The notes: generated from the letters alone by a model not told the origin. A stretch of 5,878 bases of DNA from Rickettsiales bacterium (GCA_021300075.1 JAJTIB010000116.1:1-5878); one strand, 5' to 3'. Counted from the first letter of the stretch, positions 1-5,490 are shown. Numbers and translations: made by a program.

Positions 1-447
1 CTTGGTGAGGCCGAGTTTCTTAAAATTCGCGGCCATGGTTTTAGTTTTCGCCGCCTTCACCGCCAGAGAATCCACCACAATCAGTTTCCCTTCCGCCTGC
101 TTGGCCGAGAGCGCGTGGCGCATCCCGAGTTTGCGGACTTTCTTGGGAAGATCATACGCATGCGAGCGCACGACCGGACCATGGGCCCGACCACCACCCT
201 CATGCTGCGGTGCACGCAGCGTACCCTGACGGGCATTACCAGTGCCTTTCTGCTTGAAGGGTTTTTTGCCAGTACCGCTTACTTCCGAGCGATCCTTGGT
301 TTTATGAGTGCCCGCACGCGCTTTGCTGCGCTGCCATTCGACCACGCGCTGCAGAATATCCTTGCGCGGGGTGAGGCCAAAGATCGCATCGGCAAGCTCT
401 ACCTCGCCGGCAGCCTTATTATCTAATGTGACAACATGAAGTTTCAT
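1..447 (-). CDS. rplD: 50S ribosomal protein L4, C-terminal part outside the window
   Basis: L4 is a large-subunit protein that binds 23S rRNA early in assembly and reaches the peptide exit tunnel with a long loop. The visible 149 codons begin MKLHVVTLDNKAAGEVEL and run open to base 1, ending in GLTK. The family is usually a little over 200 residues, so roughly 55-60 are missing. The conserved Gly/Lys/Arg-rich tunnel loop is clear around residues 57-95 (GTGKKPFKQKGTGNARQG, then the Glu-Gly-Gly-Gly-Arg-Ala-His-Gly segment). The ATG at 447 lies nine bases after the rplC stop. The GAGG at 452-455 (minus strand) is only 4 bases from it, so translational coupling to rplC is likely. In many bacteria L4 also autoregulates the S10 operon; nothing here shows whether that applies. 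Confidence 0.97.
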   Translation of the reverse strand, partial: MKLHVVTLDNKAAGEVELADAIFGLTPRKDILQRVVEWQRSKARAGTHKTKDRSEVSGTGKKPFKQKGTGNARQGTLRAPQHEGGGRAHGPVVRSHAYDLPKKVRKLGMRHALSAKQAEGKLIVVDSLAVKAAKTKTMAANFKKLGLTK

Positions 448-456
448 ACATCCTCG

Positions 457-1188
457 CTATTCGGCTTTTGCTGGAGCATCGGCAGGTGCCTGAGCTTCCG
501 TCTGCGTTGCGGCTTCGGCTTTCTTCACGGCCGGGTATGGGGCATTAGCAGGACGCGCACGTTTTTCGGCATCACGCACCTCAACGAGCGCATTGTCCAC
601 GCCCGGAACAGCACCACGTACCAGCACCAGATTGCGCGCTGCATCCACCTGCATGATTTCGAGATTCTGAATCGTTACTCGCTCGACCCCGAGATGGCCG
701 GCCATTTTTTTGCCCTTGAACACGCGGCCCGGGTCCTGACGTTGACCGGTAGAACCATGCGAACGGTGCGATATCGAAACGCCATGCGAGGCTTCAAGAC
801 CGGCGAAATTCCAGCGCTTCATGACCCCAGCAAAGCCCTTGCCCTTGGTTTTTGCGCTGACATCAACAAACTGACCGGGAACAAAATGATCCGCACGGAT
901 TTCCTGACCCACTGGTAATACTGCATCTGCCGCAACGCGGAATTCGATAACTTTGCGCTTGGGCACAACATTGGCCTTCGCAAAATGCCCTTTCATGGCT
1001 TTACTGACGCGGCTGACTTTGGCCTTACCAAACCCCAGCTGCACGGCGTTGTAGCCGTCCTTGTCCTTGGTACGATTGGCAACCACTTCAAGCGCTTCAA
1101 TATGCAAAACGGTGACGGGAACGCTTTGACCGTCCTCGTCAAACACGCGGGTCATTCCCATTTTTTGTGCAATAATTCCAGTACGCAT
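457..1188 (-). CDS. rplC: 50S ribosomal protein L3
   Basis: L3 is a primary 23S rRNA-binding protein that starts large-subunit assembly near the peptidyl transferase centre. The protein starts MRTGIIAQKMGMTRVFDEDG, typical of alphaproteobacterial L3. It contains the family signature around FVDVSAKTKGKGFAGVMKRW and the GSTGQRQDPGRVFKGKKMAG segment, the region that carries a methylated glutamine in E. coli L3. The start was placed at 1188 (243 residues), not at the ATG two codons upstream (1194), because GGGAG at 1196-1200 is 7 bases from the former and 1 base from the latter. The last 25 or so residues form an Ala/Glu/Pro-rich, probably disordered tail beyond the conserved core. The gene lies between rpsJ and rplD with very short gaps, as in the S10 operon. 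Confidence 0.97.
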   Translation of the reverse strand: MRTGIIAQKMGMTRVFDEDGQSVPVTVLHIEALEVVANRTKDKDGYNAVQLGFGKAKVSRVSKAMKGHFAKANVVPKRKVIEFRVAADAVLPVGQEIRADHFVPGQFVDVSAKTKGKGFAGVMKRWNFAGLEASHGVSISHRSHGSTGQRQDPGRVFKGKKMAGHLGVERVTIQNLEIMQVDAARNLVLVRGAVPGVDNALVEVRDAEKRARPANAPYPAVKKAEAATQTEAQAPADAPAKAE

Positions 1189-1195
1189 GGTCATT

Positions 1196-1200
1196 CTCCC
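1196..1200 (-). promoter_or_regulatory. Ribosome binding site of rplC (decides the start)
   Basis: On the minus strand GGGAG directly follows the rpsJ TAA stop. It is 7 bases from the ATG at 1188 and 1 base from the ATG at 1194. The spacing, together with the family's usual MRTG start, favours 1188. With no room between the rpsJ stop and this site, rplC translation is probably coupled to rpsJ. Confidence 0.7.
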
Positions 1201-1533
1201 TTAGGCCGCATCGCCAAGTACGGTGATTTCCACATCCACCCCGGCTGCAAGATCGAGCTTGCCAAGCGCATCCACCGTCTGCGGGGTCGGCTCGACAATA
1301 TCAATCAGGCGTTTGTGGGTACGAATCTCAAACTGCTCACGCGATTTTTTGTCGATATGCGGCGAACGGTTCACCGTGAAGCGCGCAATATGACGCGGCA
1401 GAGGCACCGGGCCACGCACCTGCGCCCCCGTCCGGCGCGCAGTATTCACGATTTCCTTGGCCGAATGATCAAGCACCGCATGATCATAAGCCTGCAGGCG
1501 AATCCGTATTTTCTGGTTCGTCATCGTTGCCAT
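1201..1533 (-). CDS. rpsJ: 30S ribosomal protein S10
   Basis: S10 is a small-subunit head protein; in E. coli it also joins NusB in antitermination complexes. The protein (110 residues from 1533) contains the diagnostic stretches KIRIRLQAYDH, VNTARRTGAQVRGPVPLP, FTVNRSPHIDKKSREQFEIR and DIVEPTPQTVDALGKLDLAAGVDVEI, covering the whole family. It is several residues longer than the usual 102-105. Part of this may be a wrong start: the in-frame ATG at 1524 gives MTNQKIRIRL, which matches the family N-terminus better. Neither ATG has a recognisable Shine-Dalgarno sequence, so the choice is open. The gene sits 135 bases downstream of tuf and directly upstream of rplC, the standard order. The gap to tuf holds an unusual inverted repeat. 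Confidence 0.96.
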   Translation of the reverse strand: MATMTNQKIRIRLQAYDHAVLDHSAKEIVNTARRTGAQVRGPVPLPRHIARFTVNRSPHIDKKSREQFEIRTHKRLIDIVEPTPQTVDALGKLDLAAGVDVEITVLGDAA

Positions 1534-1545
1534 AATTTTTGCAGT

Positions 1546-1658
1546 GGTCAGTCGCCAGTGGCGAGTGGTCAGTATTCAACAACCACACACCCACAGATTT
1601 CTTACCCACTCCTCCCCTTCTTCCTTACTTACTGATCACTGACCACCGGCCACTGACC
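1546..1658. repeat. Imperfect inverted repeat between tuf and rpsJ built from GGTCAGT/CAGTGG words
   Basis: Arms at 1546-1573 and 1631-1658 are reverse complements at 23 of 28 positions, by hand alignment. The 57-base spacer is strongly pyrimidine-rich on the plus strand near 1600-1632. Each arm is made of short iterated words (GGTCAGT, CAGTGG, AGTGGTC). The arm next to rpsJ also holds a local hairpin, TCGCC-AGT-GGCGA at 1552-1564. There is no T-tract after either arm, so it is not a classic terminator. It resembles simple dispersed extragenic repeats more than a conserved leader, but its copy number cannot be judged from this window. Confidence 0.6.
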
Positions 1659-1668
1659 GCCTTTTCCC

Positions 1669-2859
1669 TTACGCAATCACCTTCGCCACAACGCCCGCAC
1701 CTACCGTGCGGCCGCCCTCGCGGATCGCAAAACGCAGACCCTGATCCATCGCGATCGGCGCGATCAGCTCGATTTCCATTTTGATGTTATCGCCCGGCAT
1801 CACCATCTCGGTGCCCGCGGGCAAATGCACCACACCGGTCACGTCCGTCGTGCGGAAGTAAAATTGCGGCCGGTAATTGGTGAAAAATGGCGTATGACGC
1901 CCGCCTTCATCCTTGGTCAGAATATAGGCCTCAGCCTCAAACTTCGTATGCGGCGTGATCGAGCCAGGCTTGGCGAGCACCTGGCCACGCTCCACTTCTT
2001 CGCGCTTCGTGCCGCGCAGCAGAATCCCCACATTCTCGCCAGCCTCGCCTTCATCCAGCAGCTTGCGGAACATCTCCACACCGGTGCAGGTCGTTTTCGT
2101 GGTCGGGCGGATACCGACAATCTCAATCTCCTCGCCCACTTTGATGATGCCGCGCTCAATGCGACCCGTGACTACCGTACCGCGGCCAGCGATCGAAAAC
2201 ACGTCCTCAATCGGCATCAGGAATGGCTTGTCTTTCGGACGCTCAGGCTGCGGAATAAAGGTGTCCACCGCTTCCATCAATTTTAAAATCGCGTCTTTGC
2301 CGAGCGTCGGATTCGTGCCTTCGAGCGCCGCGAGTGCCGAGCCGTGAATGATCGGCGTTTTGTCGCCCGGATAGTTATATTTGGAGAGAAGCTCGCGCAC
2401 TTCCATCTCGACCAGATCCAGCAGATCCTTGTCGTCCACCATGTCGCATTTATTCAGAAACACCACAATCGATGGAACGCCCACCTGACGCGCCAGGAGG
2501 ATATGCTCGCGCGTTTGCGGCATCGGGCCGTCAGCCGCGGAAACAACCAGAATCGCGCCGTCCATCTGCGCCGCACCCGTGATCATGTTCTTCACATAAT
2601 CCGCGTGGCCCGGGCAATCCACATGCGCGTAGTGGCGCTTCTGCGTCTCATATTCCACATGCGCGGTTGCAATCGTGATACCACGCGCTTTTTCTTCCGG
2701 TGCCGCGTCAATCGAGTCATAGGCGCGGTAGGTCGCACCGCCCGTCTCGGCAAGAATTTTCGTGATCGCCGCCGTCAGCGAAGTCTTGCCGTGATCCACG
2801 TGGCCGATCGTGCCGATATTGCAGTGCGGCTTGGTGCGGTTGAATTTCTCTTTAGCCAT
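1669..2859 (-). CDS. tuf: Elongation factor Tu
   Basis: EF-Tu is the GTPase that carries aminoacyl-tRNA to the ribosomal A site. All 396 residues are present, the normal length. GTP-binding motifs are intact: GHVDHGKT at 19-26, the switch I RGITI at 59-63, DCPGHAD at 81-87 with the catalytic His85, and NKCD at 136-139. Domain 2 (about 210-300) and domain 3 (about 300-396, ending VAKVIA) follow. The ATG at 2859 has GGAG at 2866-2869, six bases away. The gene heads the translation block tuf-rpsJ-rplC-rplD. The usual upstream neighbour fusA is absent; a phasin gene with a strong terminator lies there, so tuf needs a promoter within about 2860-2945. Whether this is the only tuf copy cannot be told; many alphaproteobacteria have two. 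Confidence 0.99.
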   Translation of the reverse strand: MAKEKFNRTKPHCNIGTIGHVDHGKTSLTAAITKILAETGGATYRAYDSIDAAPEEKARGITIATAHVEYETQKRHYAHVDCPGHADYVKNMITGAAQMDGAILVVSAADGPMPQTREHILLARQVGVPSIVVFLNKCDMVDDKDLLDLVEMEVRELLSKYNYPGDKTPIIHGSALAALEGTNPTLGKDAILKLMEAVDTFIPQPERPKDKPFLMPIEDVFSIAGRGTVVTGRIERGIIKVGEEIEIVGIRPTTKTTCTGVEMFRKLLDEGEAGENVGILLRGTKREEVERGQVLAKPGSITPHTKFEAEAYILTKDEGGRHTPFFTNYRPQFYFRTTDVTGVVHLPAGTEMVMPGDNIKMEIELIAPIAMDQGLRFAIREGGRTVGAGVVAKVIA

Positions 2860-2913
2860 GGGGTGCTCCGTTGGTTGGGATAGTTTTGAATAATGAAGTC
2901 AGGAATTTGGGCT

Positions 2914-2930
2914 GGCTTTAGCGTAAAGCC
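2914..2930. repeat. Perfect 7-base inverted repeat in the tuf leader region
   Basis: GGCTTTA at 2914-2920 and TAAAGCC at 2924-2930 form a perfect stem with a three-base loop (GCG on the plus strand). It lies 54 bases upstream of the tuf ATG, in the short gap after the phasin terminator where a tuf promoter must lie. It could be a leader hairpin or a protein-binding dyad. No T-tract follows, so it is not a terminator. Confidence 0.5.
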
Positions 2931-2945
2931 CGCTACCTCGCAAGT

Positions 2946-2986
2946 AAAAACAAAAACGCCCCGCCAGATTGAACTCTGACGGAGCG
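2946..2986 (-). terminator. Rho-independent terminator of the phasin gene
   Basis: Read on the minus strand, a 12-pair stem with two G-U pairs (arms 2975-2986 and 2957-2968) closes a six-base loop (2969-2974). TTTTTGTTTTT follows at once (2946-2956). It begins 24 bases after the phasin TAA. It should end phasin transcription and insulate the tuf block downstream. Confidence 0.9.
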
Positions 2987-3010
2987 CTTCCGCGTGAAAA
3001 TTGTATGAAA

Positions 3011-3463
3011 TTAATTCGCCGAAGATGCCGATTTTTTGGCAGCTTTTCCGCTGAGGCTGGTGATCTCATCAAGACTTTCCGCAGCGCGACGATTAACCAC
3101 GTCAAACAATTCAAAGCCGGACTTGGTGACCAGTTCCGATACTTCGCGCAGGTTGCTGAGCGAATTTTCGAACATGGTTTTTGCCAGTTCCATCTGTTTG
3201 GTGGTGTTTACTTCCGGTGAACCACCGGTCATCATGTCCTTAGTGGTTTTCAGCACTTTATCCACCTGCGCGCGGGCAAGTTCTGCCTGCCGGCGGGCAA
3301 TCGTTTGCAGACCTTCAGCCATACATTGTGAGGCAGCCGAAGCAGCCTCAGCATTCCGACGGTTGAAAGCCAGCACACCATTCACATCAATGGTAGGCAT
3401 TTGCGGGGCTTTAAAATCACCGAATACTTTCATCGCATCGGCAAAAGGGTTCTGAGCAGCCAT
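3011..3463 (-). CDS. Phasin family protein (PHA granule-associated)
   Basis: Phasins are small amphipathic helical proteins that coat polyhydroxyalkanoate granules and control their size and number. This 150-residue product begins MAAQNPFADAMKVFGDF, and the segment VNGVLAFNRRNAEAASAASQ followed by IARRQAELARAQVDKVLKT matches the alphaproteobacterial phasin pattern (Phasin_2-like). It is almost wholly helix-forming, with no signal peptide or membrane segment, and has a Lys/Ala/Ser tail. The ATG at 3463 has AGGAG at 3471-3475, seven bases away. It is a single-gene unit with its own promoter (3557-3585) and terminator (2946-2986). No PHA synthase or depolymerase gene is in view, so the PHA role rests on family resemblance. 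Some phasin-like proteins serve other roles, so the name phaP is not asserted. Confidence 0.85.
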   Translation of the reverse strand: MAAQNPFADAMKVFGDFKAPQMPTIDVNGVLAFNRRNAEAASAASQCMAEGLQTIARRQAELARAQVDKVLKTTKDMMTGGSPEVNTTKQMELAKTMFENSLSNLREVSELVTKSGFELFDVVNRRAAESLDEITSLSGKAAKKSASSAN

Positions 3464-3505
3464 AAATCATCTCCTAATTGATATTACTAAAGTTTTTTCC
3501 AACAT

Positions 3506-3544
3506 GGCAGGGGTCGCATATCTAGTCGTAAAGCAAACCCCGCC
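3506..3544 (-). promoter_or_regulatory. Possible hairpin in the phasin 5' leader
   Basis: Arms at 3537-3544 and 3506-3514 pair over eight bases with one bulged base and a 22-base loop. The structure lies in the predicted 5' untranslated region, between the promoter and the AGGAG site. It is not followed by a T-tract. It may stabilise the mRNA or be chance. Confidence 0.3.
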
Positions 3545-3563
3545 TTGCTGCGCCGCAATATAA
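3544..3563 (-). promoter_or_regulatory. Operator-like box 2, over the -10 and start point of the phasin promoter
   Basis: This 20-base box matches box 1 at 18 of 20 positions. Its core on the minus strand is TTGCGGCGCAG (3548-3558), a TTGC-N3-GCAG dyad. It covers the TATATT -10 and the likely transcription start, so a bound protein would block RNA polymerase. Dyads of the TGC-N3-GCA type are, from memory, what the PHA regulator PhaR recognises in Paracoccus and Rhodobacter. The binding protein here is inferred. Confidence 0.55.
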
Positions 3564-3585
3564 GGAGCCTGAATAAATATGTCAA
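3557..3585 (-). promoter_or_regulatory. Sigma-70-type promoter of the phasin gene
   Basis: On the minus strand, TTGACA (3580-3585, perfect consensus) is followed by a 17-base spacer and TATATT (3557-3562, five of six). Transcription should start near 3550, giving a leader of almost 90 bases. It is the strongest promoter in the window, fitting a highly expressed structural protein. Confidence 0.85.
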
Positions 3586-3589
3586 GGCT

Positions 3590-3609
3590 CTTGTTGCGCT
3601 GCAATATAA
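3590..3609 (-). promoter_or_regulatory. Operator-like box 1, upstream of the phasin -35
   Basis: The core on the minus strand is TTGCAGCGCAA (3594-3604), a perfect TTGC-N3-GCAA dyad within a 20-base box repeated 46 bases downstream as box 2. It lies just upstream of the -35 and 10 bases after the proC stop. Two boxes flanking the promoter suggest cooperative or looping repression. Confidence 0.55.
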
Positions 3610-3619
3610 ACAGGTCAGT

Positions 3620-4417
3620 TCAGGCTGATTTCGTAAGCGCAAGGGAGCGTTCGGCCGCCGCGTGCACCGCCTGTTTCAGCAGGGGCTGCAACGGCTGATA
3701 CAGAAATTCCAGTGCAGCCTCAGTGGTGCCGCCCTTACTTGTAACCTGGGCTCGCAGAAGGGCCACGTCCGCCTGTGGCGCGCTGGCCATAGCGACAGAC
3801 CCGCGCAGGGTCTGGGTGACCAGTTGGTGCGCCAGATTAGCCTCCAACCCGAGTGTGCGGGCGGCGGCTTCAAACGCCTCCATGAAGCTGAAAAGATAGG
3901 CTGGGCCGGAACCGGAAATCGCGGTCACGGCGTGAAATTGCTTTTCATCTTCAAGCCACGCCACTTCGCCGCAGGCGGTAAATAAATCATCCACTTTCTT
4001 TCGGTCATCGGGCGAAAGGGTGGGCGCGCAACAAACACTCATACCGAGTCCAAGACTAACCGGTAGATTCGGCATCACCCGCGCGCGGCGCGTGCTGGGA
4101 ATTTCCGCCAGCATTACCCCTGCCATGATGGAAATCACCAACACATCCGACCAGCGTTTTTGCAATCCCGATTTCACTTCCGCAAAAGATTGCGGTTTAA
4201 TAGCCAGCAGCAACAAATCCGGCGTGACGGAAACATCTTCAAGTGCCGCAACAGTCACCAGCCCCAAATCATTAAGCGCGGCACGGCGCAGGGCGCTGGG
4301 CTCGACCACCATGATGTGCGCGGGCGGATGGCCGGCCGCCACCCAGCGCGCGGCGATGGCACTGCCCATATTGCCGCCCCCGAGAATGAGTATGGTGAAT
4401 GCGCGTAAGTTTTCCAT
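3620..4417 (-). CDS. proC: Pyrroline-5-carboxylate reductase
   Basis: ProC is the cytosolic enzyme that reduces 1-pyrroline-5-carboxylate to L-proline with NAD(P)H, the last step of proline synthesis. From the ATG at 4417 the protein has 265 residues, near the usual 270. The N-terminal Rossmann fold shows ILGGGNMGSAIAARW, with the nucleotide loop GGGNMG at 13-18. The dimerisation domain carries SGSGPAY at about 168-174 and the family signature VTSKGGTTEAALEF at about 225-238. The start at 4417 (MENLRAFT) was chosen because GAGG at 4424-4427 is six bases upstream; in-frame ATGs at 4429 and 4447 have no such site. It follows a YbjN-family gene after 172 bases, a pairing I associate with alphaproteobacteria. 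No terminator is seen after its stop. Confidence 0.96.
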   Translation of the reverse strand: MENLRAFTILILGGGNMGSAIAARWVAAGHPPAHIMVVEPSALRRAALNDLGLVTVAALEDVSVTPDLLLLAIKPQSFAEVKSGLQKRWSDVLVISIMAGVMLAEIPSTRRARVMPNLPVSLGLGMSVCCAPTLSPDDRKKVDDLFTACGEVAWLEDEKQFHAVTAISGSGPAYLFSFMEAFEAAARTLGLEANLAHQLVTQTLRGSVAMASAPQADVALLRAQVTSKGGTTEAALEFLYQPLQPLLKQAVHAAAERSLALTKSA

Positions 4418-4419
4418 TC

Positions 4420-4445
4420 GCCCCCTCATACTCTGAAACGGGGGC
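4420..4445 (-). promoter_or_regulatory. Hairpin covering the proC ribosome binding site
   Basis: On the minus strand GCCCCC (4440-4445) pairs perfectly with GGGGGC (4420-4425), with an additional inner TCA/TGA pairing. The GAGG ribosome binding site at 4424-4427 falls in the stem, so folding would hide it from the ribosome. It could be a translational switch, or simply a by-product of a G-rich Shine-Dalgarno sequence. Confidence 0.4.
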
Positions 4446-4589
4446 AATTACTAGCCTTGAAGCAGGTTGGATGAGCCAATCCTAAAGGTTCACTTTTACA
4501 ACAGTGTCATGCGAGCGCAGAAGCGCGAGCCAGCCTTGAGCACGCTTCATGGCAAAGACAGAAGCATGAGCCGGAAGCAATTCAAAATA

Positions 4590-5093
4590 CTAGGCTTCTC
4601 CCACCGTCTCAAGCAGTGCAATTTCAAGCGCTTCCTCGACCGTATTCCCGCCCCAAAGCACGGACTGAAAAGCCGGGTAAAAACGATTACATTCCTGGAT
4701 CGCGACATCGAGAAGATCTTCCATCTGTTCCGGAGTAGCGCCCTGCCCGCCGCGCAGCAGCAGCGCATGGCGGAACATGATAAGCCCATCTTCCGCGCCG
4801 AGGTCAAAATGCCCGAGGAATAACTTCTCATTTACGCGCGCCAACAGCGGATAAATTTTTGCTCGCTGGCGCTCGGGAATTTTAATATCGTAAGCACAGG
4901 TGAAAATCAGCACACTCAAATCCGCCTGCCAGGTAAACCAGATGCGGTAATTGCACCAGCCCGACTGGACTTCGGCAACGAGTTCCTCGGCCAGTGGCCG
5001 ATCGCATAACCAGTCGCGTTCTTCAAATACCTGCTCAGCGAGATCGAGAGGGTTAGCGGAAAATTCATTTACGGGGGACATAGTTGCGGACAT
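4590..5093 (-). CDS. YbjN domain-containing protein
   Basis: The product is 167 residues and looks like the alphaproteobacterial YbjN family, whose fold resembles type III secretion chaperones. The biochemical role is not known; in enterobacteria YbjN is linked to stress tolerance and motility. Visible family features are the N-terminal NPLDLAEQVFEERDW, the central GWCNYRIWFTWQADLSVLIFTCAYDIKIPE strand-rich segment (about 45-74), NEKLFLGHFDL (88-98) and a helical C-terminus. There is no signal peptide or membrane segment. The ATG at 5093 has AAGGA at 5102-5106, eight bases away. It lies upstream of proC on the same strand and may be cotranscribed with it, since no terminator is seen in the 172-base gap. 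That gap holds small imperfect dyads (for example 4465-4482) but no gene I can support. Confidence 0.88.
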   Translation of the reverse strand: MSATMSPVNEFSANPLDLAEQVFEERDWLCDRPLAEELVAEVQSGWCNYRIWFTWQADLSVLIFTCAYDIKIPERQRAKIYPLLARVNEKLFLGHFDLGAEDGLIMFRHALLLRGGQGATPEQMEDLLDVAIQECNRFYPAFQSVLWGGNTVEEALEIALLETVGEA

Positions 5094-5273
5094 AAAGAAG
5101 TTCCTTCCTGCCTCAGGGGTTGAGGGGGATGGTCACCCGGCTTAGAAAAATCGGTCGCCCAGCTACACGGTCGCCGCTTTTTTCCTGCCCAAGCGATCAT
5201 CCGTGCTCTTCGGTGAGAACCACCGCGGCACAGATTGAATAGAACACGGATATCACTAAAAATCTATCAAAAT

Positions 5274-5302
5274 ATAGTGGGCGCGCCACGTGCCCATTCT
5301 AT
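5274..5302. repeat. Imperfect dyad around GGCGCGCC and CACGTG
   Basis: ATAG-TGGGC (5274-5282) pairs with GCCCA-TT-CTAT (5292-5302): nine pairs with a two-base bulge and a nine-base loop. The centre contains the 8-base palindrome GGCGCGCC next to CACGTG. It lies mid-way between two divergent genes and could be a regulator site. No protein can be named. Confidence 0.35.
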
Positions 5303-5376
5303 CCCTGGTAGGATGTGATAAAAAAGAAGGTGAAAAAGGGCGCGGATAAGGGTAGAGTGGTCAATGAAGTTTCCCC

Positions 5377-5463
5377 GTCATTGCGAGGCCTTCAGGCTGA
5401 AGCAATCCATCTTGGCTATAAGTTAAAAATGGATTTCCGCGTCGCTTCGCTCCTCGCAATGAC
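5377..5463. repeat. Nested inverted-repeat element with GTCATTGCGAGG ends (REP/MITE-like)
   Basis: The outer 12 bases at 5377-5388 (GTCATTGCGAGG) are perfectly complementary to 5452-5463. An inner pair, AATCCAT (5404-5410) and ATGGATT (5429-5435), is also perfect. Between outer and inner arms the left half has its own small palindrome (CTTCAG-G-CTGAAG), while the right half reads CGTCGCTTCGCTCC. Words of this type (GTCATTGCGAGG...GAAGCAATCCA) are common extragenic repeats in Rickettsiales and other bacteria. There is no transposase gene, and no flanking target duplication is evident. It lies 34 bases before the prepilin start codon. Confidence 0.8.
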
Positions 5464-5484
5464 AAATTAATACGGGTTAAAAAC

Positions 5485-5490
5485 AAGGAG
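5485..5490 (+). promoter_or_regulatory. Ribosome binding site of the prepilin-like gene
   Basis: AAGGAG, a perfect core Shine-Dalgarno sequence, lies seven bases before the ATG at 5498. It fixes the start of a frame that runs off the window end. Confidence 0.85.

Noticed and set aside
436..918. Plus-strand open frame of 160 codons over rplC
   Set aside because: It is the complement of a certain ribosomal protein gene, has no ribosome binding site and no recognisable protein features.
985..1635. Plus-strand open frame of 216 codons across rplC and rpsJ
   Set aside because: It spans two certain genes and the repeat between them in antisense, with no family resemblance.
1546..1658. Inverted repeat as the tuf terminator
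   Set aside because: No T-tract follows either arm, the spacer is 57 bases long, and the S10 genes follow on the same strand.
2344..2883. Plus-strand open frame of 179 codons over tuf
   Set aside because: It is an antisense shadow of the strongly codon-biased tuf gene, rich in His and Arg as expected of such shadows.
2899..3114. Minus-strand 71-codon frame over the phasin end and terminator
   Set aside because: It overlaps the phasin in another frame and runs through its terminator; no ribosome binding site or known motif.
4482..4550. 22-residue minus-strand frame in the ybjN-proC gap as a proC leader peptide
   Set aside because: No Shine-Dalgarno sequence, no run of proline codons that would suggest attenuation, and no terminator after it.
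5152..5175. Direct repeats CGGTCGCC as a possible short array or operator pair
   Set aside because: Only two 8-base copies, with no dyad symmetry and no third copy; chance is likely, so it is only noted in the intergenic entry.
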